This document shows, piece by piece, positions 55,597 through 63,093 of a stretch of 63,093 nucleotides of DNA. The notes beneath the pieces are model-generated. The model saw only the letters and a list, made by a program, of their open reading frames with translations, was not told the origin of the DNA and did no database searches. Positions within the stretch are counted from its first letter, which is position 1; every line of letters begins with the position of its first letter. The position numbers were made by a program, and so were the translations under genes. Origin of the DNA: Lachnospiraceae bacterium M18-1 (GTDB lineage Bacteria > Bacillota > Clostridia > Lachnospirales > Lachnospiraceae); the NCBI GenBank assembly GCA_000403295.2, contig KE159610.1:857740-920832 (forward strand), in the 5' to 3' direction.

Positions 55597-56508
55597 TTAT
55601 AATGCAGGAACTGATACCTGATTCTCTTTCAATTGCTGTACAGTTTTTAACGGAAGTTCTGTCTGCTCCGCAATCGTTTCTTCATCCAAAATTCCAATCA
55701 GCTTCTTAGCTATTTTTAGTTTTTCCTGCTCAATTCCACGTTGGATTCCTTGCTGGATTCCCTGCTCGATTCCTTCGTTTACCAACATCTGTCCCAATTC
55801 TGTCATTCTGATCGCCTCCTTAAATTCTATCTTCTCCGCGGCTTTCAAAAATTTATCCGCCATAACATATAATACTGTCTCAATCTTATTCCGCTCCATC
55901 CGGTCAACGGATGCCGCCGTCTCCGTGATCTGATAGGCTTTCATTGCCCTGTCTTTCAGAGACATCTCCCCGTTCATCAGTAAACAGAGCGACAATTGCA
56001 CCAGATCATCTTTCGTAATCTCTTCCGATTTCTGTTTTTCTTGTAATTCCTGGATCAATTGATCCGCATTGTGTCCCCGCATAATGACAGGGACGATCTG
56101 GAACGTATTGATCCCTTCTGTGAATTCCGTCATTGGCCTTTGAATTTTGCCGGAAAACAATACGTAGGTTGTAACAGGAACCTTGTACTGGTAGCTGGCC
56201 ACCGCTTCATAGGCACGGAATCTTTTCAGCCCCTCCCGTCCTTCGTTCTCACTCTGGAATTCAAAATGCGCCCAGGAGCCGTCCTCCATGACCAGGTTAA
56301 AATCCTCATGAAAGGTTTTCACCTCCAGATGCACCAGCTCTGTCGGGGCGACTCTCACCGCTTTCTTCTGGATCCCAAAATAGGGGAGCAGCTCATCGGC
56401 AAAATACCGGAAAGCTGTCTTTAATGCCACATCTTCATGCTGTACGGCGGAAGACTGCGCGGCAGGCTCTGTATTTTCCAGGGCCGGTTTCAGGTTTTCA
56501 TTGTTCAT
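55597..56508 (-). CDS. Rpn-family / PD-(D/E)XK nuclease-like protein
   Basis: 303 residues. The N-terminal third has the PD-(D/E)XK-like arrangement of Rpn proteins (HLEVKTFHEDF, then SWAHFEFQSE with the E-x-Q core). A helical region follows, with a C-terminal repeat-rich tail (GIEQGIQQGIQRGIEQEK), typical of this family. Rpn proteins promote RecA-independent recombination by DNA cleavage; many are of unclear biological role. It has its own promoter-like site and terminator, so it looks like an independent unit inserted into the ICE. Confidence 0.8.
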   Translation of the reverse strand: MNNENLKPALENTEPAAQSSAVQHEDVALKTAFRYFADELLPYFGIQKKAVRVAPTELVHLEVKTFHEDFNLVMEDGSWAHFEFQSENEGREGLKRFRAYEAVASYQYKVPVTTYVLFSGKIQRPMTEFTEGINTFQIVPVIMRGHNADQLIQELQEKQKSEEITKDDLVQLSLCLLMNGEMSLKDRAMKAYQITETAASVDRMERNKIETVLYVMADKFLKAAEKIEFKEAIRMTELGQMLVNEGIEQGIQQGIQRGIEQEKLKIAKKLIGILDEETIAEQTELPLKTVQQLKENQVSVPAL

Positions 56509-56845
56509 ATCGTTTATCCTTTCCGTAAAACCAGATAGAGAAATTCTTTACCTGCTATAACTATACCAAAAATAGCATTGACAGACAATGCGGTTTTACT
56601 ATTATTTTTTGTTTTTATTCTTCATAGCAGTTTTGAAAATTCCCCTGATGCCGGGAAAGATAAAACCAGATCGTAGAATGTAACTTGGCCGAGTAAAAAT
56701 ATTCTATCGGTATGAAGTCTGAATAGTGAAGCGTTTTTCTCTATCGGAACATTGTTTTGTATGGATAAGTTTAGTATGGATCGGACAAAATGTCAATCAT
56801 CATCTACAGAATAAACTGTGAACTTTTCAACACATTTTTTAGTTT
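56509..56845. other. Intergenic region upstream of the Rpn-type gene
   Basis: No gene. It holds the promoter-like pair at 56768-56796 and the end of the ArdC-like gene's downstream region. Nothing else is evident. Confidence 0.5.
56768..56796 (-). promoter_or_regulatory. Candidate sigma-A-type promoter
   Basis: On the minus strand TTGACA and TAAACT are 17 nt apart. It faces the Rpn-type gene about 260 nt away, leaving a long leader in which no riboswitch motif was recognised. Confidence 0.45.
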
Positions 56846-57865
56846 CTAACGTTCCGGCTGTTTCTTCGCCCTCCCACCTTTCTGCTTCTGTGCCTTTTCC
56901 GCAGGCGCTTCTGAACTTGGTGCTTCAGGACTTGGTGCTTCCTGTGGCCGCCCCTCCCCCTTCACGCCTTCGGATACCGCAAATTCATCCGCCGTAAACT
57001 CCTGCTCCGGCTGTCCTAAGTTGCGGTCGATATGCCGGGAGACCATATAGACTGCGTTCTTCACATTCCCGATAAACGCACGGAGTTCCTGTGGGTCTTT
57101 CTTCCCATATTCTTGCATCTCACATACTTTATCAAACTGAAACCCGGAATTATTCACCCCATATTTCTGGGCCAATACATAGGCGGCGCAGAATGCCTGT
57201 GGAGATACAGCGGTACGGCTGTAAGTACCGTCATGGGAATCCATGGCAGCGCATGCCATCTCCCGGTTAATGGCATGGAACGTCACTTCCTCACTCATCC
57301 CGTTACGGGCAAAGATCGTCCGCTGTCTTGGGATATACTGTGCCTGCACCTTCTCCGGCAGCTGATACCCGATGCTGACTTTTGTTTCCGGGTTCTTTAA
57401 AAGAGCACCCAGCAGCACCTGAATGGGCTTTGGCTCCGGCGGTTCCGGCGGCTTCGTGCGGATCTGGCTGATGTCATAAGCCTTTGTGATCACATATCCC
57501 TGCCGGATCTCTCCATCCTTTTCATAATTCTGATCCGCAATAAATGTATAACCATGGACGCCCGGACGCAGGGTTTTACGTTCCCTTTTCCACCCGTCAA
57601 AAGTCTTGACCTGCCGGATCTCTGGATTCTGCCCATACAGGAGTAACAGGTTGGCCGCTTTCTGCGGCTTGCACTGTGCCATGAAATTTAAAAATCCTTT
57701 CAAGGATTCCCCGTTCTGGAAAACCTCCTGTGCTTTCGAATCCACTTCTCCCCAGACTTCCTCCCGCTGCTGTTTCTTTAAGGCGGCGTATTCCTCCTTC
57801 GATAACTGCTGTTCTGGCTCTGCCTGGTTTTCCTCTCCGTTCTGTAAATACTGTGATAGATCCAT
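56846..57865 (-). CDS. ArdC-like / LtrC-like protein (ssDNA-binding domain)
   Basis: 339 residues with an ArdC N-terminal-like domain (about 50-150; SLKGFLNFMAQCKPQKAANLLLLYGQNPEIRQVKTFDGW). It also has the following metallopeptidase-like part, but the usual HExxH zinc box reads FHAINREMAC, so the second His is missing and peptidase activity is doubtful. The tail is Ala/Glu/Pro-rich and basic at the end. ArdC proteins protect incoming DNA from restriction by binding ssDNA; here only that part may be kept. It follows PcfB in the usual ICE order, with GAAGGTGAGG before the ATG. Confidence 0.75.
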   Translation of the reverse strand: MDLSQYLQNGEENQAEPEQQLSKEEYAALKKQQREEVWGEVDSKAQEVFQNGESLKGFLNFMAQCKPQKAANLLLLYGQNPEIRQVKTFDGWKRERKTLRPGVHGYTFIADQNYEKDGEIRQGYVITKAYDISQIRTKPPEPPEPKPIQVLLGALLKNPETKVSIGYQLPEKVQAQYIPRQRTIFARNGMSEEVTFHAINREMACAAMDSHDGTYSRTAVSPQAFCAAYVLAQKYGVNNSGFQFDKVCEMQEYGKKDPQELRAFIGNVKNAVYMVSRHIDRNLGQPEQEFTADEFAVSEGVKGEGRPQEAPSPEAPSSEAPAEKAQKQKGGRAKKQPER

Positions 57866-57869
57866 TGCC

Positions 57870-58691
57870 TCACCTTCCTTTCTCTTTTCCCTTTATCTTC
57901 TTCCTGCCCGGACGTTTTCCACGGCTCCGGTCTTTCTGGTTCCGTCTCCTTCCGGCTTCCTTTTCCTTCTTAATCTGGTTTAATTCCTTCCGCACGGACG
58001 GCTTCTTATTCCGCTCCCCCTGCCCGGTAGAAATATCTCTGCTGCGCAAGGAAGGTTCGGACAGACTCTTTCCCTCTTGCGCCTGGGTAAAATTTTCCGG
58101 TTCCATTTGATCCATTCCCGACAGTTCTCCCACATTAAAGTCATCCTCAAAATCACTGAGTTCGAACTGAATCTCTCCCTCCGGCATTTCCACGGTTTCC
58201 GTCCTTACTGCGAAATCCTGCTCTGGACGGAATGCGTTTTCGGTCTCCTGGGATTTTCCGGTTGGATGGATTCTTTCCGCCTCCCTCACGTTCTCCTGAA
58301 CGGCTTCCCCATTCTCCGATCTTAAGAAGTCCAGGTTCATCTGATCCATGACCCGGTTGACCTTCGCCGCGTCATCCGCAAATACCATCAGCTCGCACAG
58401 CTTTGGATTCTTTCTGTCACGGATTACCACATAGGGCAGGCCGCGCTTTTTTCCTTCCTTCGCAAACTCATGGATACGGTTTGACGGGATAGTGAAAAAT
58501 TTCAGCGGCCTGTTTTCTCTCAGCATCCGGGACATGGAGATCTTTCCATAGCTCTTCTGGTTATTCCGCATGACTGCCGCAAGGAAGACCGCAAGGTTCT
58601 TTGCCATCGTTCCGGACAGCCGCAGCCCATGGTCGATCCCTTCCAAAGAATAACGGACGACTTGATCCGCCGCCTCACCTCCAAGGTTCAT
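57870..58691 (-). CDS. pcfB: PcfB family protein (DUF3801)
   Basis: 273 residues from MNLGGEAADQVVRYS, chosen because AAGGAGG is nine nt upstream; an earlier ATG overlaps that site. The N-terminal ~150 residues are the PcfB/DUF3801 domain (LSGTMAKNLAVFLAAVMRNNQKS..., PLKFFTIPSNRIHEFAKEGKKRGLPYVVIRDRKNP). The rest is acidic and then strongly basic. In pCF10, PcfB-type proteins belong to the coupling/relaxosome set. It is 4 nt from the ArdC-like gene. Confidence 0.85.
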   Translation of the reverse strand: MNLGGEAADQVVRYSLEGIDHGLRLSGTMAKNLAVFLAAVMRNNQKSYGKISMSRMLRENRPLKFFTIPSNRIHEFAKEGKKRGLPYVVIRDRKNPKLCELMVFADDAAKVNRVMDQMNLDFLRSENGEAVQENVREAERIHPTGKSQETENAFRPEQDFAVRTETVEMPEGEIQFELSDFEDDFNVGELSGMDQMEPENFTQAQEGKSLSEPSLRSRDISTGQGERNKKPSVRKELNQIKKEKEAGRRRNQKDRSRGKRPGRKKIKGKEKGR

Positions 58692-58805
58692 ATCGCTCAT
58701 CCTCCTTCCCACTTATGTATTTCTTAAAGAAATACGAAATAGTCGCTTAATGAGCTGCCGACTATTCCGCATCAATTCCTTTACAGATAAAAAATAATCA
58801 TCTGA

Positions 58806-59846
58806 TCAGCGTTGCATTGATTTCTGTTTTTCCACCTGCTTCCCTGCGTTCGGCTGTAATTCCTGTGGAGTCTGACCAGAAAGCGGACGGACAAACTCCA
58901 TCCTCCCTGCCGCCTGGATTGCCTGCCGGTTCAGCAGTCTCTGCCATACCCCGGCCTTGGGTGCCCAGCGGAATCCATTGGCTTTGAGCTGGGCACGATG
59001 TTCCGGAGATGGCTTTTCCCCAAACACAAGCTGCAGCCGTCCTGCTTCCTGATTCACCACTGCTTTTCCTCCGTCAAACTCCCATCCGCAGAAGCCGACC
59101 TCTGCGTTCTGTTTCAATTCCCCAATACGTTTCTTTAGCCGCCGGATCTCGGCGCTGTTGTTCGATAACATATATGACGCAAACGGTTTGGATTCATAAT
59201 GCCAGGGCTGTTCCATGGATGCTTCAAGCCGATGAGTCAGTTCCTTATTTAACAACGGACATCCTTCCAGTGTTTTATTTTTACGATAGAATGCGTTGAC
59301 ATCCTTCATCAGCTTCTGGGAGTTCTCCAACCGCTCCAGCTTCTGCTCCAACTGCCCGATGGCCTGGGGATGGTCAGAGCGGATACCACCCATCCCTGTA
59401 CTCCGGATCTTATCCAGGATTCCCTGTACCTGCCTCCATTCCTCCATATTGCTGTCTCTTGCGGCATTCTGCTTCTCCTTTTTCCTCGTCGGAAAATTCG
59501 CCGGACCTGCGACCATCACCGACGGCACACGTGCGTCAATCTCATATCTTTTATTCATGTTATCAGCCAGTTTCCGGGCATAAGTATCTACCAATCGGTC
59601 TATCTTTTCATGGTAAATGGGATCTGCCCTCTCTTTCTGCTGTTCAGCAATCTTCACAGCCTGATTCACACAATGCCGGTATTCTTTGGTGGCGCTGCCG
59701 GGTTGATAATCAAAAAAACTGTTCATCTCTTTTGCCCTGCGTGCCATATCTTCATTGATGGGATAATAGGTGACCGGAATCCCTACATAGCCTGCCTGTT
59801 CCATTTCTTCCTGAGTTACCGTTTCTTCCTGCTTTATTTCTGCCAT
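58806..59846 (-). CDS. Hypothetical relaxase-operon protein
   Basis: 346 residues, overlapping the relaxase stop by 13 nt, with AAAGGAGG before its ATG. No named family recalled. Its N-terminus is acidic, the middle has a coiled-coil-like section (LEQKLERLENSQKLMKDVNAFY), and the C-terminus contains a recurring mobile-element motif (LKANGFRWAPKAGVWQRLLN). No membrane segment. Its coupled position suggests a relaxosome accessory role. Confidence 0.6.
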   Translation of the reverse strand: MAEIKQEETVTQEEMEQAGYVGIPVTYYPINEDMARRAKEMNSFFDYQPGSATKEYRHCVNQAVKIAEQQKERADPIYHEKIDRLVDTYARKLADNMNKRYEIDARVPSVMVAGPANFPTRKKEKQNAARDSNMEEWRQVQGILDKIRSTGMGGIRSDHPQAIGQLEQKLERLENSQKLMKDVNAFYRKNKTLEGCPLLNKELTHRLEASMEQPWHYESKPFASYMLSNNSAEIRRLKKRIGELKQNAEVGFCGWEFDGGKAVVNQEAGRLQLVFGEKPSPEHRAQLKANGFRWAPKAGVWQRLLNRQAIQAAGRMEFVRPLSGQTPQELQPNAGKQVEKQKSMQR

Positions 59847-61147
59847 TTGATGTCCTCCTTTCCTGCTGATCTCTGATTTTCCTTCTGCTGATTCTGCTGC
59901 TCCGCCTGACGCATCCGTTCCTCCATCTCTTTGGAATGCTTTTCAATCTCTACAGACATTTTGATCTCCTTGCGGAGTTTCTTAAGCTGTTCTTTGATCT
60001 CCCCGATCCGTGGAGAATCCGGCTGTGTCCGGTACAGCCGCCTGCGCTCCTTTAAAAGAGACACGATCTGTTCCTCTCTGGCCGCACGGAACGGAACCAT
60101 CTTCTCCCTTGTGGTGATCTCATGTTTTTGCAGAAACTCCATCTGCGTGATCCTCCGGTCTAACTGCCGGATGTCCTCACGTACCAGGTAGGAGACTCTG
60201 GGAGGACGCTTTTTCAGCACACCCATCTGATAAAGGTAGGAATAATACAGTGCCTGCAGACCTGTCAGTTTCTTCCGGGAAGAAACCTTTTTTCCGCTCT
60301 GGTTTTTATTCCATGCTTTCTCTTCTGGACGGATGCGTTCCTTCCGTTTCGGCTTCAGGATCCATTCCCGGATCGCTGTCTCCGTATAATTCTTCCCCAG
60401 GCTTTTCAGGCGTACGTACCGCTCCATCCCTGGAGCCTTTAAGGCAGGATATTTCTGGTTCAGTTTCCACACATATCCCCTCTGCTCCATCTGTGCCAGG
60501 AACTGTTTCCAGGTAAAGCATTCTTGTACTGCCTCCTTGATATCCATGCGGATGGCTGTCCTCCAGGTAGGCTTTCCGTCCCTTTCAGCCTGCCATTGTG
60601 AGTAGGATTTCCCTTTACCGCCCTTTTCCGGAATCACAGACAAACCGTATTTCACACAGATTGCGTCTGATCGTTTACGGACTTCCTCATAATAACTTTT
60701 TGCGCTGCTGTGGTATTTCCTGCCATCTTCCATGCTGACTGAATTAAAGACGATATGATTGTGATAATGACGGGTATTCAGATGTGTGGTGACCACTGCC
60801 TCGAACTTTCCTTTTAGTAGTTCGTCCGCTAATTCCTGCCCGATCAGGTGCGCCAGTTCGGGTGTCACTTCTCCCTCCGCAAAGCTCTGGATCAGGTGGT
60901 AACCTTGTACGCCTTCCATCTTATGGAACCGCTTCTTGGTGGCCACCATATCCGCAAAAGCGGAATCACAGGTGCATCCGATGGCATCCTCAAAAACTGC
61001 CTGCTCGGTTTTCTCCCGGTTCATGGCATAGGCGACCGCTTCTTCCAGGGAACCCGCCTCTGTTCTTTTCGAGGTTTTCTTTTCATCCTTGATATAGGCT
61101 ATCGAGGAATCCAGGCGGTGGACGGGAATGATACTGGTATACGCCAA
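59834..61147 (-). CDS. Relaxase/mobilization nuclease (MobP/VirD2 type)
   Basis: 437 residues. The relaxase domain occupies about 1-240: the N-terminal tyrosine region (MAYTSIIPVHRLDSSIAYIK), and motif III with the metal-binding triad RHYHNHIVFNS near residue 131. The C-terminal half is basic and helical. It nicks oriT, stays bound to the 5' end by tyrosine and leads the strand into the recipient. It starts 7 nt after the MobC stop. This is a MOBP-type Tn1549-like relaxase. Confidence 0.92.
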   Translation of the reverse strand: MAYTSIIPVHRLDSSIAYIKDEKKTSKRTEAGSLEEAVAYAMNREKTEQAVFEDAIGCTCDSAFADMVATKKRFHKMEGVQGYHLIQSFAEGEVTPELAHLIGQELADELLKGKFEAVVTTHLNTRHYHNHIVFNSVSMEDGRKYHSSAKSYYEEVRKRSDAICVKYGLSVIPEKGGKGKSYSQWQAERDGKPTWRTAIRMDIKEAVQECFTWKQFLAQMEQRGYVWKLNQKYPALKAPGMERYVRLKSLGKNYTETAIREWILKPKRKERIRPEEKAWNKNQSGKKVSSRKKLTGLQALYYSYLYQMGVLKKRPPRVSYLVREDIRQLDRRITQMEFLQKHEITTREKMVPFRAAREEQIVSLLKERRRLYRTQPDSPRIGEIKEQLKKLRKEIKMSVEIEKHSKEMEERMRQAEQQNQQKENQRSAGKEDIKWQK

Positions 61148-61153
61148 TCTCTT

Positions 61154-61462
61154 TCACCATTCCTCTTTTACAAGCTGCCAGGTTTCTCGGGATATCCGGA
61201 GCATTTCCCGGAGGCTTTCCTGACTGGCCGAACCGGAAGCATTCGCTACGTGGGCAAGCTGGTTGGCGTTATTGCATAAACCTGCGATCTTCCGAAGCAG
61301 ATCGGCGTGATGCTCACAGGGCTTGGCATGGACTTCCCCGCCCATGATCAGGGTGCGCAGATATTCCTCACGCGCAAGCCCGCTCTTTTTCACCTGTTCC
61401 TCCAGATACCGCAGTTCCTTGGCATTGAGCCGGACGGGTATCACATGGTTCCGTTTCCTCAT
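61154..61462 (-). CDS. mobC: MobC-type relaxosome protein
   Basis: 102 residues. It has a ribbon-helix-helix N-terminus (RNHVIPVRLNAKELRYLEEQVKKSGL) and the MobC helix with the NNANQLAHVAN motif. It binds oriT and helps the relaxase by opening the DNA. It directly precedes the relaxase gene and overlaps the upstream DUF6329-like gene by 4 nt. Confidence 0.9.
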   Translation of the reverse strand: MRKRNHVIPVRLNAKELRYLEEQVKKSGLAREEYLRTLIMGGEVHAKPCEHHADLLRKIAGLCNNANQLAHVANASGSASQESLREMLRISRETWQLVKEEW

Positions 61463-61953
61463 CGTTCTTCCCTTTCCTTTGTGCGATTTTTATATGTTTC
61501 ACTTCTATTCCCGTTCTTCGGATTCTGTATCGCAGGATTCTGCATCGTGATCGGGCGTTCCGGAATACTGGTTCTCGGTATCTGGCTCTCCACCGAAATC
61601 CCGGACAGATCCAGCACATTGCAGTCCGGAACATAAGCGCCATAACGGACATATGGAAAACCTTCCGCCTGTGCCAGAATCCCTTCCCTGCGATCCGGTG
61701 TCATAACCAGAAGGCAGTGGGCACAGCCTTCGTCCTCATCAAAATACATATATTCCCCGTTGTCATAGAGAAACGCGAAATGTCCATAGAGTTCATCTGC
61801 AAAACCCAGGAATTCTTCCCTGGGCAACTCTATGATCTTTTCAATCTGCACCCTCCACTTTTCTCCTGGGAACACGGAATGGAGCATCTCATTCTCATCC
61901 GCAGGTTTCCGGTGAAACTCCATATAGACTGCCTTTCTCATATCTTCTGCCAT
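61459..61953 (-). CDS. Probable DUF6329-like ICE protein
   Basis: 164 residues. The first ~130 match a family often seen upstream of mobC (EMLHSVFPGEKWRVQIEKIIELPREEFLGF, YGHFAFLYDNGEYMYFDEDEGCAHCLLV, GFPYVRYGAYVPDC), which I recall as DUF6329 with moderate certainty. The tail is basic and low-complexity. Function unknown; soluble. It starts 1 nt after the stop of the 26-residue ORF. Confidence 0.6.
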   Translation of the reverse strand: MAEDMRKAVYMEFHRKPADENEMLHSVFPGEKWRVQIEKIIELPREEFLGFADELYGHFAFLYDNGEYMYFDEDEGCAHCLLVMTPDRREGILAQAEGFPYVRYGAYVPDCNVLDLSGISVESQIPRTSIPERPITMQNPAIQNPKNGNRSETYKNRTKEREER

Positions 61954-61954
61954 C

Positions 61955-62035
61955 TTATCCCCGTCTCCTTTTCCAGATCACGCATCCTGCCAGTGTTGTC
62001 AGAACCATGATTCCCGCGATATATCGTTTTTTCAT
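61955..62035 (-). CDS. 26-residue small membrane/lipoprotein-like ORF
   Basis: Starts at 62035 with an excellent site (AAAGGAGGTGCTGTGTA-ATG) and overlaps the upstream stop as TAATG; it ends 1 nt before the next start. The product is basic, then hydrophobic, with a lipobox-like LAGC (MKKRYIAGIMVLTTLAGC), and ends in KRRRG. It could be a tiny lipoprotein or a one-helix membrane peptide. Position and site make a chance frame unlikely, but no family is known to me. Confidence 0.55.
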   Translation of the reverse strand: MKKRYIAGIMVLTTLAGCVIWKRRRG

Positions 62036-62430
62036 TACACAGCACCTCCTTTCCGCTTTTCCACATGCATTTTCAGCGGCATATACACAACCTCATTTTT
62101 TGCCATCGTTTTGGCAAACTCCCACAGCGCCCACTCTTTCCCGTCAATTCTGGCATGCAGGTCATCCAGGTAATGGCAGATACAAAATTTCCGTTCCCCT
62201 TTGTTGGTGAACAGCTGGATGGGGTCTCCATCCTCGATGTAGAACAGGCTGTGGTTGAACCGGTCTACGAACCGGATCACCTTCTTACCCCCGGAGTCCC
62301 GCTTCTTCCATTCCGACTCCATCCTGGCACGTTCCATCATCTGGTCGCCCCGCCCTCCCACAATGACGATACAGGTCATAAACACACCGATCACTCCGCC
62401 AAACATAATGCCGCTTAATAACCATCCCAT
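62035..62430 (-). CDS. DUF3789-type protein with extra C-terminal domain
   Basis: 131 residues from MGWLLSGIMFGGVIGVF, chosen for AAGGAGAGG before the ATG. The N-terminal helix and following GRGDQMMERAR resemble DUF3789 proteins, which are usually only ~40 residues. Residues ~45-125 add a domain seen in other ICE proteins (FVDRFNHSLFYIEDGDPIQLFTNKGERKFCICHYLDD). It is probably membrane-anchored, with the domain in the cytosol. Confidence 0.65.
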   Translation of the reverse strand: MGWLLSGIMFGGVIGVFMTCIVIVGGRGDQMMERARMESEWKKRDSGGKKVIRFVDRFNHSLFYIEDGDPIQLFTNKGERKFCICHYLDDLHARIDGKEWALWEFAKTMAKNEVVYMPLKMHVEKRKGGAV

Positions 62431-62558
62431 AAATTTCTTCCTCTCCTTTTCACTTCTGAATCCATTTTTAAACATGCATGTGGTATCTCATTTATATTTT
62501 TTGCTTCTAAATTTTTTTCTGTCCCTGAGACAGTCCTTCCAATCTCTGCTCCGGGGGC

Positions 62559-62625
62559 TTGGGGTTCTCCCCAAAGTCGCGTTTGGGATATCCAAACGCT
62601 ATGCTTGCAGTGCGGGTACCACCCG
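62559..62625. other. Candidate oriT (three clustered hairpins)
   Basis: In 67 bp lie TTGGGG-ttct-CCCCAA (62559-62574), GCGTTTGG-gatat-CCAAACGC (62579-62599) and CGGGT-acc-ACCCG (62613-62625). They are in the only sizeable gap of the mobilization operon, about 1.1 kb upstream of mobC, where an origin of transfer would be expected. No nick consensus could be matched by eye. Confidence 0.45.
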
Positions 62626-62676
62626 TTTCTTCGTCCACGCCCGGCAGATTCGATGCAGGCTTTCATCGTTCCATCA

Positions 62677-63000
62677 TCACTGTGCTTCTTTGATTCTGAT
62701 AAGCCCATCCAGGGTCGTGCAGATGATATGGAGCCGGTCTGCCATGCTGATCTCCGTATTCATCGTACCAGTCATCTCTTTTCCGCAGACTACCACCATC
62801 CGGCATCTCCGAAGCACCATATGGGACATCCTCTGGAACGCCTGCATGTCCTCCGCCTCCCCTTCATTTAAAAACGGGGAGAAACCGAACTGCGGACAAA
62901 TGGGTACATACCCCAATTCGTAGATCTTCCGGCAGTATTTCTGCATCTTTGCTTTCCCTGCGTCCGACGGACAGCATACATAAGCCAATGCTTTCTCCAT
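62677..63000 (-). CDS. DUF7768-like (deoxyribosyltransferase-fold) protein
   Basis: 107 residues from MEKALAYVCCPSDAG, chosen for AAAGGAGGGATTGCAGG before the ATG. The pattern (AYVCCPSD..., YCRKIYELGYVPICPQFGFSPFLNEGEAEDMQAFQRMSHM, RCRMVVVCGKEMTGTM..EI) matches small proteins with the nucleoside 2-deoxyribosyltransferase-like fold often carried by phages and ICEs. The catalytic Glu region is not clear, so the activity is unknown. Confidence 0.7.
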   Translation of the reverse strand: MEKALAYVCCPSDAGKAKMQKYCRKIYELGYVPICPQFGFSPFLNEGEAEDMQAFQRMSHMVLRRCRMVVVCGKEMTGTMNTEISMADRLHIICTTLDGLIRIKEAQ

Positions 63001-63025
63001 CCTGCAATCCCTCCTTTCTTCCATA

Positions 63026-63050
63026 GGCATCCCATTGGATGCCTTGTTCA
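63026..63050 (-). repeat. Hairpin repeat, copy 1
   Basis: GGCATCC-CATT-GGATGCC followed by TTGTTCA, just upstream of the DUF7768-like gene's ribosome binding site. Nearly the same block recurs 43 bp on. Confidence 0.65.
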
Positions 63051-63069
63051 CTTCTGATTGCATTTTAGA

Positions 63070-63093
63070 GCATCCTATTGGATGCCCTGTTCA
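63070..63093 (-). repeat. Hairpin repeat, copy 2 (at the window edge)
   Basis: GCATCC-TATT-GGATGC followed by CCTGTTCA. The spacing and the repeat suggest an operator pair or a short array that may continue outside the window. Confidence 0.6.

Noticed and set aside
62415..62708. 97-residue minus-strand frame across the hairpin region
   Set aside because: No ribosome site, no homology, and it overlaps two better-supported genes and the candidate oriT.
1..63093. tRNA or rRNA genes as insertion targets
   Set aside because: No cloverleaf-like or rRNA sequence was seen on either strand by eye; a tRNAscan run would be needed to exclude a missed one.

Overview
The window looks like a chromosome segment from a gut-type Clostridia bacterium, most likely a Lachnospiraceae relative. 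Strong AGGAGG ribosome binding sites, a GH42/GH43 sugar-use repertoire with an AraC/YesMN style of regulation, and Tn1549-type conjugation genes all point there. This is family-level inference; there is no rRNA or other marker in the window.

Left part (1-8.3 kb): eroded carbohydrate genes (a cut DUF5060 protein, an intact GH43, a scrap of a GPH sugar symporter), an AraC regulator, a transposase remnant, an Na/Pi cotransporter with a PhoU-like tail, and an FtsX-type permease whose partner ATPase survives only as its C-terminal third.

8.25-17.8 kb: a Tn554-like element on the minus strand with three tyrosine recombinases and a DUF6262 (TnpC-like) protein, plus an unrecognised cargo gene bracketed by 45-bp repeats. 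The third recombinase gene is cut in two by a second element on the plus strand. That inner element carries three translationally overlapping tyrosine recombinases between 28-bp inverted repeats, i.e. a 'recombinase in trio' (RIT) element. Removing it restores an in-frame 502-residue recombinase.

17.8-22.5 kb: probable displaced ICE genes (DinG-like helicase, DUF3846 protein, sigma-70 region 4 protein) and gene-poor DNA. 22.7-31.5 kb: a complete minus-strand sugar operon (GH42 beta-galactosidase, ABC importer, YesN/YesM two-component pair) lying between two copies of a ~99-bp repeat. 32.2-33.9 kb: an intact IS1634/IS4-type insertion sequence with perfect 17-bp ends, abutting the next block.

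33.9-63.1 kb: a long minus-strand conjugation module (Tn1549/CTn type): DUF7768 protein, oriT-like hairpins, DUF3789 protein, a tiny 26-residue ORF, MobC, relaxase, PcfB, ArdC-like protein, Rpn-type nuclease, a 2124-residue thioester/Cna-B surface adhesin, DUF4314, VirD4, Maff2 pilin-like protein, VirB6/TrbL-like protein, PrgI, VirB4, DUF6674 and a lysozyme/CHAP wall hydrolase. The relaxosome genes would nick and pilot DNA, VirD4 would couple it to the VirB4/VirB6/PrgI channel, the wall hydrolase would open peptidoglycan, and the adhesin probably promotes cell contact.

The coupling-protein gene virD4 is split into three exons by two different sense-oriented group II introns, each with its own reverse transcriptase. 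Exact exon-intron borders (GTGCG...AT) can be placed and give an uninterrupted 577-residue protein, so conjugation should depend on two ribozyme splicing events. This and the RIT-in-recombinase nest are the most notable structures.
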